A DNA stretch of 64,000 nucleotides. Origin: Novosphingobium sp. 32-60-15. Lineage in GTDB: Bacteria > Pseudomonadota > Alphaproteobacteria > Sphingomonadales > Sphingomonadaceae. The stretch lies in assembly GCF_002280675.1 (NCBI RefSeq), contig NZ_NCEN01000010.1:62001-126000 (forward strand), read 5' to 3'. Of the stretch, positions 43,288-51,984 are shown piece by piece. The position numbers were made by a program, and so were the translations under genes. Numbering within the stretch: the stretch's first letter is position 1; every line of letters begins with the position of its first letter. The notes under the pieces are model-generated. The model was given only the letters and a program-made list of their open reading frames with translations, was not told the origin of the DNA and searched no databases.

Positions 43288-44231
43288 CAGATCTTTCCCT
43301 CGCGCTTTTCATCAAGCCGCCGGGCCAGACCTTGTTGGACCACGGTGGCCACAAGCGTACCGTCCCTTTTGAACACTGTGCCGGTGCCCAAAACGCGTGC
43401 CCCTGATGCCACGGGGCTGTCGATCACATAAAGCAGCCAGTCATCCACGCGGAATGGTGCGTGAAACCAGATAGCGTGATCAAGGCTGGAGGTTTGCAAG
43501 TGATCATCGGTCCAGCATAGTCCCAGGGGACGCAGGCCCGTCTGCATGATGTGTGTATCACTGGCATAGGCCAACAGCCGCTGATGCACAGGCAGCGGTG
43601 CTTCCACCACGGCGTTTGCGCGCAGCCAGAAATGTCGGCGGGCAGGACGGATATCTGCGTTGCCGATGCAAAACTCTTCCACCGGACGCCAATCAAACTG
43701 CTGTCGCCTGCACCAAAATGGCCGGTGTCGCAGCGGCAAATCGGCCAACCTGCGCGTAAGGATGGACGCGAGCGGTTCCAGTTCTTCAGGCCCTGCCACA
43801 TTCGGCATCGCGTCTTGATGTACGCCGCCTGCTTCCGCCGTTTGGAATGACGCCATAGCATAGGCGATCGGCTGCCCGTCTTGCGTTACCGACACCCGGC
43901 GTTGTGCAAAACTGCGGCCATCGGTGTCGCGCTCTATGGCAAAGTGCAAAGGACGATCAATCAATCCCGCGCGCTGATAGAACACGTGGATCGCATGGGC
44001 GAACTTATCGTCAGGCACCGTCTGCTGCATCGCTGCGAGTGCTTGTGAAACAATCAGCCCGCCAAAAAGACGCAGCAACCCGCTGGGCAATGGACGCGAT
44101 TGAAAGCGATCCGGTCCTGTACGGTCAAATTCGTACGCAGCGTGGCGTTCAAGATCGGGGTCGTCGGGGAACGGGTTGGCCGCGCCGATTTCTCCAGCCA
44201 GTTTGTTCGGGGGCATTGGCACCACGATCAA
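43287..44231 (-). CDS. Acyl-CoA thioesterase II (TesB-like)
   Basis: The 314-residue protein has two hot-dog domains with the TesB pattern: RLFGGLIVSQALAAMQQTV, HAIHVFYQRAG (DxRP/FxRPG equivalent), and in the second domain YASDTHIMQTGL and SLDHAIWFHAPFRVDDWLLY. It hydrolyses acyl-CoA. It overlaps the Rieske 3 stop by 4 bases. It might release a CoA-bound product or maintain free CoA in the pathway. Confidence 0.9.
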   Translation of the reverse strand: MIVVPMPPNKLAGEIGAANPFPDDPDLERHAAYEFDRTGPDRFQSRPLPSGLLRLFGGLIVSQALAAMQQTVPDDKFAHAIHVFYQRAGLIDRPLHFAIERDTDGRSFAQRRVSVTQDGQPIAYAMASFQTAEAGGVHQDAMPNVAGPEELEPLASILTRRLADLPLRHRPFWCRRQQFDWRPVEEFCIGNADIRPARRHFWLRANAVVEAPLPVHQRLLAYASDTHIMQTGLRPLGLCWTDDHLQTSSLDHAIWFHAPFRVDDWLLYVIDSPVASGARVLGTGTVFKRDGTLVATVVQQGLARRLDEKREGKI

Positions 44232-45454
44232 CCGTGATCCACAAACGGGGCAAGCACAGGCGTTATTCGCGCACCTTGCGGCACCCGGTCAATCCCGATG
44301 CGGCGATCCAGCTCCTCATGCCAATGGTAAATCCGCCGTTCCTGATAATTCAGCGACATGCCCTCAAAGCCTGCTCCTTCCAACGATTCCTGAATCTGCG
44401 GGGCAAATTGCAGGTCTTCGTACAATATCCGCTCCCAGTTCTTGATGCGGGTTTCCCACAGCGGGTTGGGGTTGGCCGGATCATGATCTGGCGCCACCCA
44501 GCTTGATACAACCCGCGTGCGGCGCGGCCCCAGCGGCCAGAATTGCAGGATCGGAATCCCCGTGGGCGCAGGCGGCATCACGAAATTGGGGTAGATATGA
44601 TAGCTGATGTTGTTGGTCGCGGTGAATTCCGAAACCGTCGGAATTTCGGGCATCCCCTTGGTGCCGGGGTCCACCCAGCCTTCCCTGCGGTTGGGCGTCA
44701 CCATTCGGCTGTGCCCGTTGGGCCACAGCGTCACGATCATGGCGCGGTGATCCAGAAACCGGTCCACCGTGTTCTCGTGGATCGATTTTAGGTGGTACAC
44801 CTCAAGGAACGCATCGAGCAGCACCTTAACGTTGCAATCAACTTCATATTCACGGGCATCGACCAGCTTCAGCGTCGCCAGTTGCAGCTCCTCAAGCTCA
44901 GCCGCCATCGGGCCGATATGCTTGATCAAAGGCTGGGCATCAGGGTCACCGTTGATGAAGATCAGCGATCCCAGCAACTCGCACCGCACCGATGAAAGCG
45001 AATGGCACGCCATATCGAAATCGGGAAAATCGCGCTTGTCACGCACCGCCGTCAGCTTGCCGTCAAGCGTGTAGCTCCACCCGTGATAACCGCAGACGAA
45101 CCCGCGCGCGCTGCCCGCATCCTCTTTCACCAGCGGCGCACCGCGATGCTTGCAGGTGTTGTAAAACGCCCTGACCTCGCCCGAAAGCGTACGCACAACA
45201 ATCACCGGACTGCCGGTGCTGCGCGTCAGAAACCATGATCCCGGCTCGGCCACCTGATCGGTATGTCCGGCATAGAGCCAGGCCTTGTTCCACATCTCGC
45301 GCTGCTCAAGGCTCAGGAAATCGGCATCGACATAGCGCGCCGCCGGTATGGATGGCAGCGCCGGAAAACCCTCGGGCGGGTCCTTGCGGTCCCGCTCCCA
45401 CGCCATGCGATCAAGGTCGGCTTGATGACCCCGGCTGGTCGCCTGATCTGGCAT
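44228..45454 (-). CDS. Rieske ring-hydroxylating oxygenase alpha subunit (copy 3)
   Basis: The 408-residue protein starts at ATG 45454 (MPDQATSRG); the frame runs to 45505 but those residues overlap operator B. It has C101-K-H103-R-G and C121-G-Y-H124-G-W, and the catalytic motif EVYHLKSIH. The classical CKHRG/CGYHGW form is nearer to the phthalate/benzoate type than copies 1 and 2. It is the first gene of the leftward Rieske 3-TesB-MaoC operon from operator B. Confidence 0.92.
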   Translation of the reverse strand: MPDQATSRGHQADLDRMAWERDRKDPPEGFPALPSIPAARYVDADFLSLEQREMWNKAWLYAGHTDQVAEPGSWFLTRSTGSPVIVVRTLSGEVRAFYNTCKHRGAPLVKEDAGSARGFVCGYHGWSYTLDGKLTAVRDKRDFPDFDMACHSLSSVRCELLGSLIFINGDPDAQPLIKHIGPMAAELEELQLATLKLVDAREYEVDCNVKVLLDAFLEVYHLKSIHENTVDRFLDHRAMIVTLWPNGHSRMVTPNRREGWVDPGTKGMPEIPTVSEFTATNNISYHIYPNFVMPPAPTGIPILQFWPLGPRRTRVVSSWVAPDHDPANPNPLWETRIKNWERILYEDLQFAPQIQESLEGAGFEGMSLNYQERRIYHWHEELDRRIGIDRVPQGARITPVLAPFVDHG

Positions 45455-45491
45455 GGTACGCTCCTTGGAAAGTGGGTCTTGTACGCACATA

Positions 45492-45517
45492 ATAAAAACA
45501 TACATGTATGCTTGTAA
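45492..45517. promoter_or_regulatory. Predicted TetR operator B
   Basis: An A-run, then CATACATGTATG (45499-45510), a perfect 12-base palindrome, then cttgtaaa. It lies between Rieske 3 and the VOC gene (divergent). It nearly matches operator A over 20 bases. Confidence 0.7.
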
Positions 45518-45615
45518 AGCGCGGATTGGCGATAGGCAAGGATTGGTAAATCTGCGATTTGTGGGGCCATAAAAGCCAAGCCAGATCGGGCGCGGAACCA
45601 GGACAAAAAAGCACC

Positions 45616-46071
45616 ATGGATATTTTATCCGGCATTTTCCATCACGGCATCATCGTCGAAAATATAGAATCAGCCATGGCGGACATCACCAGCGCGACGG
45701 GCGTCACATGGTCACCCGTCCGCGCATTTGATCCGTTGCGCGTCTGGACGCCGGAACACGGGCGCGGTGAGGCGCATCTGCGCGTTGCCTATTCCCGCGC
45801 GGGACCCGTCCGCCTGGAACTGGTCGAAACACAGCAGGGTTCGCCTTACGATGCCTTACGCACAGGCGACATGTCGCACATCGGCGTGTGGGTTGATAGT
45901 GTCGGTGATGCGTTGGACGAACTGTGCGCACAAGGCTGGCAGATCCTGCTGGCCGGGGCATCGCCGCGCCATCGCCATGGCTCCATGGCCTATATCCGGC
46001 GCGATGATGGCCCGGTTATCGAACTGGTTGGCAAAGAACTGCTGCCCATGCTGGCCGAGTGGTGGGACTGA
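45616..46071 (+). CDS. VOC (glyoxalase/bleomycin-resistance fold) protein
   Basis: The 151-residue protein starts at ATG 45616 (MDILSGIFHHGIIVENIESAM). It has the N-terminal VOC pattern FHHGIIVENIESAMADI, and a second half ISHIGVWVDSVGDALDELCAQGW with metal-ligand-like His and Glu (PVIELVG). It could be an isomerase, dioxygenase or lyase of an intermediate. It is divergent from Rieske 3 across operator B. Its exact chemistry is unknown. Confidence 0.85.
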   Translation: MDILSGIFHHGIIVENIESAMADITSATGVTWSPVRAFDPLRVWTPEHGRGEAHLRVAYSRAGPVRLELVETQQGSPYDALRTGDMSHIGVWVDSVGDALDELCAQGWQILLAGASPRHRHGSMAYIRRDDGPVIELVGKELLPMLAEWWD

Positions 46072-46457
46072 CGCCAGACAACCTTCGATCACCCCCAAAA
46101 ATTCCGCCGTCCCCACCCCCGACATGCCGGAATTGCGTACATGGCTCTCCCAAAAGGAAGTTGACTCCATGTTGCCGTGCAGCATTATCAATCCCGGACA
46201 AACGTCAGGGAACTGAAATAAAACGGCGCTTGTCACCGGGGTAATACAACAAAGCTGAACTGGCTGCGCCATGCGTGGCGGGGGCTGAGGGCGCACATGC
46301 CTTTTGCCCGGCGGCGGTGTTTGCCCTGCCGGATTTGACCGTTGGAGTGACGCGTAAGCTCATGTTGCAACGCAGCAGAGCCTCCAGATCGGAGACCAAG
46401 GGACGGGTGCGGTGAAGGTGCGGGAAGACCTGCGTTTCAGCATAGGGGGTTGAATTG
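46072..46457. other. Intergenic region upstream of the second TonB receptor
   Basis: About 386 bases with no credible gene. I see no copy of the CA-N8-TG operator here. The TonB-receptor promoter should be near the right end, but I cannot place it. Confidence 0.45.
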
Positions 46458-49057
46458 ATGAAGACTAAAACCGGGCTCAAATCACGGGCCATGAGGGCAC
46501 TGGGTGTAAGCACGATCCTTTCAACGCTCGTGTTACCGCTGGCTGCACACGCCGCCGAACCGCAGGAAGCCACCGCTCCTGCCGCCGAACAGCCCGCCGA
46601 TCAAAGCGGCGGCCTTGGCGAGATCATCGTGACGGCGACGCGCGATGCCACATCAATCCAGAAGGTGCCGATTTCGATGCAGGCGCTAAGCACCGAAGTG
46701 CTCGCGCAGCGCCAGATCAAGGGCCTGACCGATTTTGCCGCATTGCTGCCATCGGTCACATTTGCAGGCATTGGCCCGGGCCGTAACACGCCCTATTTCC
46801 GCGGCATCGTGCCAGCCGGTGGCGCGCGTGAATCGGTCGGTTACTATATCGACGATATTCCGATCACCGGCACCGGCCTGCCTGACGTGCAGGTCTATGA
46901 CATCGCGCGCATCGAAGCGCTGTCAGGTCCGCAAGGCACGCTCTATGGCGCGGGTTCACTGGCCGGTACGATCCGATTCATCTCGAACAAACCCAAGCTT
47001 GATACGTTTGAATTCGGCTATGATGCTGAAGTGAACAAGTACGGCAAGGGCGATTTCGGCGGCCAGTACCAGACGTTCATCAACGTGCCCGTTTCCAGCA
47101 CCTTGGCCGTGCGCGCGATGGGCTTTTACCGCAAAGATGGTGGGTACATCGATAACACGCCCAATAATGGCGTATTCAATGATGGTTCGTCATCCACGCT
47201 GACGTTGGGCGACAATAACCCGGACACCAATTTCACGATCAACAACGCTGACTTTGCGCAAGACGATTACAACACGATCGAAGGCTATGGCGGTCGCTTG
47301 CAAGTGCTGTGGGAACCCGCTGACGGCTGGGCGATCATGCCGCAAGTTACTGCGCAAAAACAAATCGCCAATGGATATTTCGGTTTTGATCCGCGCGTTG
47401 GCGATCTTGAAGTGCATGATTATGATATCACGCAGCAGAACGACCAGTTCTATCAGGCTGCGCTGACCATCAACGGCCACATTGGTGATTGGGATATCGT
47501 ATCGGCCACTGGTTATTATCAGCGGCAAGTTAAGTTGCGCAACGATTACACTTACTACACCGTCACCTATGACAAATTTGGTGCAGGGTATGAGAACTAC
47601 CTGCAGTTCTTTGATCAGAACGGCTGCACCGGTGCGGGTGCAACTTTGAAGTGCAACAGCCTGATCAACCCGACCCAGTATTATCGGGGTTTGCGTAACG
47701 AAAAGAAATTCACCCAGGAACTGCGCATCTCGACGCCAAAATCGTGGCCGTTTGATGTCACGCTTGGCGGCTTCTACCACCGCCAGAAGAACGAAGTGAA
47801 TAACGATTACGCGATTCACGGCTTGGACAAGATCGTGGGCTACACGCAATCGGGTGGCGGTGACGATAATCCTGCCGGTTTCGGCATCCCCACCGCGCAA
47901 GGCGGCACGATGATTCTGGGCTCGCCCGCGGTGAAGCGTGACGCGTTCTACATGACCGAGAACAACAACAACTGGAGTGATTACGCGGTCTTTGCTGAAG
48001 GGCACTCATTGTCGGCTTTGCCGGTGTGGCAGGATCTGCGCGCAATACGGTAACTTCACTTTACGTCCCGACTGGCCAGATGGGCTGTCCGGTGCCGTTC
48101 CCCGAAGCGCGATTGCAGTGCCTCAACACAAACCTTGCGGCAGCGGATCAAACCGGGCGGTACAAGGAAAATGGTGAAACCCATAAGGTTGCGCTGAACT
48201 GGCAGTTTGATGAATCGAAGATGCTCTATGCCAACTACTCAACCGGCTTCCGTCCCGGCGGCTTCAACCGGCCGTTGCGCATTCGCAACATCGGCGTTGC
48301 CACGGTTCCACCGTTCCAATCAGAAACGCTGACCAACTATGAATTGGGCTTCAAGGGCACCTGGAACAACAAGTTCCGCTTTAACGCAGCGGTTTACATG
48401 GAAGATTGGGACAACATCCAGTATTCGGTAGTTGTTTCCGGGGCGCAAGGCGCAGGCATGACGGGCAACGCCGGTAAAGCGCGCGTTTATGGCGTAGAAT
48501 TCGATGCCGACCTCAAACTGGGTGCGTTCACGATCTCGACCAGCGGCGCATACAATGATGCAAAGCTGAAGGGGAATTTCTGCAACTTTGCGTTTGATGC
48601 CGCGACTTTGTCGATTTCACAGTTGCCCACTTGCGCCGCTGGCCAAATCGTTCCGGGTTCATCCCCGCCAACCCCGCAAGTCGCCGCAGCAGATGGCACG
48701 CGTTTGCCCCGTCAGCCAAAGTTCAAGGGCACAACGTCCATCCGCTATGACACGCAGATGGGTGATGCCGATGCCTATATCCAAGGCGCCGCGCTGTATC
48801 AAAGCAATGCAACCCAAGACCTTAACGTGTTCAACAACAACCTTTACGGAAACACGGCAGGCTTCGTCAGCTTCGACTTTTCCGCTGGTATCAAGAAGAA
48901 CAATTGGACCCTCGATGTCTTCCTGCAAAACGCTTTTGACAAGCGTGGCGAGCTGACGAAGAACACCTTCTGCTCAATCACGTTCTGCTCGGATTCTGCG
49001 CGCACTTTCACCATCAAGCCGCAGTTCTTCGGCATCCGCTGGGGGCAGCGCTACTAA
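46458..49057 (+). pseudogene. TonB-dependent receptor interrupted by a frameshifting deletion
   Basis: The first part (46458-48053) has a signal peptide, a TonB box-like EIIVTATRDAT, the plug motif IEALSGPQGTLYGAGSLAGTI and the first barrel strands, ending in the wrong frame after DYAVFAEG. The second part (about 48002-49057) reads on in another frame from ALIVGFAGVAGSARN through late strands (STGFRPGGFNRPL, FVSFDFSAGI) to a C-terminal strand IKPQFFGIRWGQRY. A segment of roughly 25 codons expected between the two is missing, so the joint near 47995-48010 is a deletion plus frame change. Unless it is an assembly error, no full receptor is made. The start at ATG 46458 is preferred over TTG 46455. 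Confidence 0.85.
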
Positions 49058-49088
49058 TCCGCGATCTTACACCTGCGTAAGGCGCCTG

Positions 49089-49119
49089 GCCCCCACGAGA
49101 AATCGTGGGGGCTCTTTTT
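49089..49119 (+). terminator. Rho-independent terminator after the second TonB receptor
   Basis: gcccccacga (49089-49098) and tcgtgggggc (49103-49112) form a perfect 10-bp stem with a GAAA tetraloop, followed by tcttttt. It ends the TonB receptor transcript. Confidence 0.92.
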
Positions 49120-49176
49120 GTTAAAGAGGAAGGGCCCCGCGCCCGTAAGGGGGGCGGGAGCTTTGCGCAAACGCTT

Positions 49177-49213
49177 CTCCCCCCTCCCGCTTGCGGGAAG
49201 GTCGGGGGTGGGC
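49177..49213. repeat. Short GC-rich intergenic repeat element
   Basis: The stretch includes cccgc-tt-gcggg (49186-49197) and a ggtcgggggtggg tail. Similar CCCCTCCCGCTTGCGGG...GGTCGGGGGTGGG blocks are, to my recollection, dispersed in sphingomonad genomes. It lies between convergent genes. Confidence 0.5.
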
Positions 49214-49231
49214 ATCACAGCGTCCGTAAAA

Positions 49232-51274
49232 TCAGGCGGAGGGCGCGTCCGGATAAGCCGCCAGAACCGGCCCCAGCGCATCGACCAATGGCCCAAGCCA
49301 TGGCTCGTAATTCCGCCAGGGCTCAAGCCCGTCGCGGAAGATCGGTTTGCGCACTTGTTCCGAACTGGCCGTGCGCACGGCGCGGTCATTGTTGTAAAAT
49401 TCAAGGCAGCCCTGCTCGAACGGCAGGCCGATATAGTCCAGCACACGCCGCACTTGCGCTTCGGTATCGGCCACCATCTCTTCATAAATCACGCGGTGCA
49501 CAGCGCCGGGGGCATGCATGTCAAACGCTGCCATCAGCCCCACATAATCGCGGTAATAGCGCCCGATCTCGCCCAGATCATAAGTGAAGGTCTGGCCACG
49601 CGCGAAGTGCTGCTTCCAGCCGGAAATGCAGCATGACAGCGGATGCCGCCGCGCATCGATGATCTTGGCATTGGGCAGGATCAGCTTGATCAGGCCCACG
49701 TGCTGCCAATTGTTGGGCATCTTGTCGATAAACAGGGGCCGGTCGGTCTGCCGATGCACCCGCGTCCGCTCGATATATTCCTCGCCCAATCGCGTGCGGT
49801 CATCGGGCGAAAGCGAGGCTATCATTGCGCCAAAATCGGGAAATTCACCCTCGTCCACGCGCGATTGCAGGCGGGCAGCCATCATCATCATCTCGGGCAA
49901 TTCCATCGTGCCCTCGATCTGGCTGTGGCTCGCCAGAATTTGTTCCACCAGCGTCGATCCCGAACGCGGCAAGCCCACCACGAATACCGGGTCGGGGGCA
50001 GGGCAACCGCCCGGTCCCATTTGTGCGATGAAGGTGGCGGTAAACGTCTGCGCCGCAGCGCGCGCTTCGGCGCTGAAGCTATCGGCATCGTGCAGCACCA
50101 TCGTGCGGCGCAAGGCATTGCCCGCGTCATAATGGCGGAACGATGCGGGATAATCCCGCGCATCCTCGAACGCCTTGCCCAAAGAGAAGTGCAGGTGGAA
50201 CACATCCTCCTTGCGCTCCTCCGCCTCGCCATCCAGCGATGCCAGTGCGGCTTGCATCGTGGCAATATCACCCGCGTCCAGCTTTACCGTCTTCAGATTG
50301 GCAAGGCTCCACCAAGCCTCACCCATCGTCGGTTGATAGTGCACAGCCTGCCGGTAAGCGTTCACTGCCTCGTTCTGTGCGCCCAGCGTTTTAAGGACGT
50401 GGCCAAGGTTCTGCCACACTTGCGGCTGTTCGGGCTGTGCGGCCAAAAGCTCTTCGTAAATCCCGCGCGCGCGGTCCTGATGGCCCAGCTTCACCAGCAC
50501 GGAGGCCAGAATCAGTTTGTGCCCCGGCGCTTCCACCGGCGATTCGATCAGCACTTCGGCATGGGCCAGCGCATCGGGCAGTCGGTTGGTCTGCATCAGC
50601 AACCGGATCAGGAAATCGCGCGCCAGATCAAAGCCGGGAGCCGCCAGAACCGCGCGCTCCACCCATTCCAGCGCCGCCGTCATATCCCCGCGCCGCCATG
50701 CGATTTCGCCCACCATCCGGCATGCAGGCGGATCATCGGGCAGTCGCACCAGCCGCGCTTTCAGCACCGCGTCGGCCTCGTCCAATTGCCCGTCGTTCAC
50801 GGCCAAGGCGGCCTTTTGCAATTCGGCATCGTGCGATGAAGCGTAGATGGCCGATAGCTCTGCCCGCCACGCATCGCCCGCATGTCCCAGCTTGCGCAAG
50901 CACCGCGCCAGCACGAACCAGCCCGCCGGAATGCCCGGCTGCACTTGCGTCAGCGCCTGCAACGCTGCCACCGCGCGCCCGTTGTCGCCCAGTTCCGCGC
51001 TCAATTCGCCCAGTTCCCACAACACTGCGGGCACCCGCGCATTGGCCCGTGCCAGTGCATCCAGCCGCGCCAAGGCTTGCTTGCCTTTGCCTATGCGTCG
51101 CAAAGCACGCGCAGCAAGGAACTCTGCGGGTGGATATCCAGGCGCTTGCCGCAGCAGCGCTTCAGCCTTTGTCAGCGCCACATGTGGCTGTCCGTCCAGC
51201 AATGCCTCAGCCTCGGCCAATGCCGCTGCAGGCGGCGCGGGTCTGCGGACAGGCGGACGTGTCGTCTGGATCAT
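49232..51274 (-). CDS. TPR-repeat sulfotransferase, eighth gene of the qhp operon
   Basis: The 680-residue protein has an N-terminal half of about eight TPR repeats (for example WFVLARCLRKLGHAGDAWRAEL, WQNLGHVLKTLGAQNEAVNAYRQAVHYQP) and a C-terminal sulfotransferase domain with the PAPS 5'-phosphosulfate loop PVFVVGLPRSGSTLVEQ and the later RHPLSCCISGWKQHF segment. Its ATG overlaps the qhpE stop by 4 bases, so it should be translated with qhp genes. Such proteins are often found near TonB receptors in sphingomonads. What it sulfates, or whether it acts in amine metabolism, is unknown. Confidence 0.9.
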   Translation of the reverse strand: MIQTTRPPVRRPAPPAAALAEAEALLDGQPHVALTKAEALLRQAPGYPPAEFLAARALRRIGKGKQALARLDALARANARVPAVLWELGELSAELGDNGRAVAALQALTQVQPGIPAGWFVLARCLRKLGHAGDAWRAELSAIYASSHDAELQKAALAVNDGQLDEADAVLKARLVRLPDDPPACRMVGEIAWRRGDMTAALEWVERAVLAAPGFDLARDFLIRLLMQTNRLPDALAHAEVLIESPVEAPGHKLILASVLVKLGHQDRARGIYEELLAAQPEQPQVWQNLGHVLKTLGAQNEAVNAYRQAVHYQPTMGEAWWSLANLKTVKLDAGDIATMQAALASLDGEAEERKEDVFHLHFSLGKAFEDARDYPASFRHYDAGNALRRTMVLHDADSFSAEARAAAQTFTATFIAQMGPGGCPAPDPVFVVGLPRSGSTLVEQILASHSQIEGTMELPEMMMMAARLQSRVDEGEFPDFGAMIASLSPDDRTRLGEEYIERTRVHRQTDRPLFIDKMPNNWQHVGLIKLILPNAKIIDARRHPLSCCISGWKQHFARGQTFTYDLGEIGRYYRDYVGLMAAFDMHAPGAVHRVIYEEMVADTEAQVRRVLDYIGLPFEQGCLEFYNNDRAVRTASSEQVRKPIFRDGLEPWRNYEPWLGPLVDALGPVLAAYPDAPSA

Positions 51275-51984
51275 GCGTCCTGTCTAGGCTGCACCTTCTC
51301 ACTCGCGTGTACGTCAATCGGCGCAAACCGGGCCAGCACGTCGGCGCGCGCTATAGGCCTGCCATGACAGTTCGCCGCCACCCAACCGGTTACTTGCGCC
51401 ACGGCAAAGCTGATGCCGTACAGGTTGCGCTGTTGCGGTACGCCGGGGATGGGGCGGGGATAGCCCGCGGCATAGACCACCCCATCTGCGCCAAGGCCGG
51501 GAGCCCCGCGCGGCACATCCCAATCCAGCCCCACGCCCAGTACTTGCGGCAAGCACCCCGGCCAGCACGGCGCACCTTCGGCCTCGCGCGCGGCCACGAT
51601 CAATGCTCTTGCCGCCACTGCCTCATCGGCCAGCGCCGCAAACACATCGGCATGCGCTGCATTGGGCGTGCCAAGGCTGAGGTTGATCAGATCCACCCGC
51701 GCTTCAATCGCGCAACGGATTGCGCCCGCCAGCGCCCGCGCACTGGCACGCAAACCCTCGCGGAACACCCGGATCGGCAGGATCAAGGCATCGGGCGCTT
51801 GTTCCTGAATGGCTGCTGTCACAGCGGTTCCATGGCCCAGCCGGTCCAGCGCCTCGTCCTCTCCATGCAGCACCGTACCGTCCGCCAGCAATGATAGCCC
51901 TGGAAGCAGCCAGTCGGCGGCAATATGCGGATGGGCGGGATGCACCCCGCTGTCGATCACCGCGATGCGCAAGGGGTCAGCCAT
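51271..51984 (-). CDS. qhpE: Subtilisin-like protease QhpE, removes the gamma-subunit leader
   Basis: The 237-residue serine protease lacks a signal peptide, so it is cytoplasmic. The catalytic triad is Asp11 (AVIDSG), His51 (GHGTAV) and Ser192 (YGISFAVA). In known quinohemoprotein amine dehydrogenase systems QhpE cuts the leader of the cross-linked gamma subunit. It overlaps qhpF by 8 bases and the downstream TPR-sulfotransferase by 4. Confidence 0.9.
   Translation of the reverse strand: MADPLRIAVIDSGVHPAHPHIAADWLLPGLSLLADGTVLHGEDEALDRLGHGTAVTAAIQEQAPDALILPIRVFREGLRASARALAGAIRCAIEARVDLINLSLGTPNAAHADVFAALADEAVAARALIVAAREAEGAPCWPGCLPQVLGVGLDWDVPRGAPGLGADGVVYAAGYPRPIPGVPQQRNLYGISFAVAQVTGWVAANCHGRPIARADVLARFAPIDVHASEKVQPRQDA

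Noticed and set aside
44228..45505. Upstream start of Rieske 3 at 45505
   Set aside because: It would place coding residues in operator B. The start at 45454 fits other Rieske proteins.
47995..48053. Programmed frameshift in the second TonB receptor
   Set aside because: There is no slippery run or downstream pseudoknot, and a block of about 25 codons is missing, which a single frameshift cannot restore.
22389..49230. Integrase, transposase or conjugation genes marking the island
   Set aside because: None was found. The island call rests on tRNA position and gene content only.
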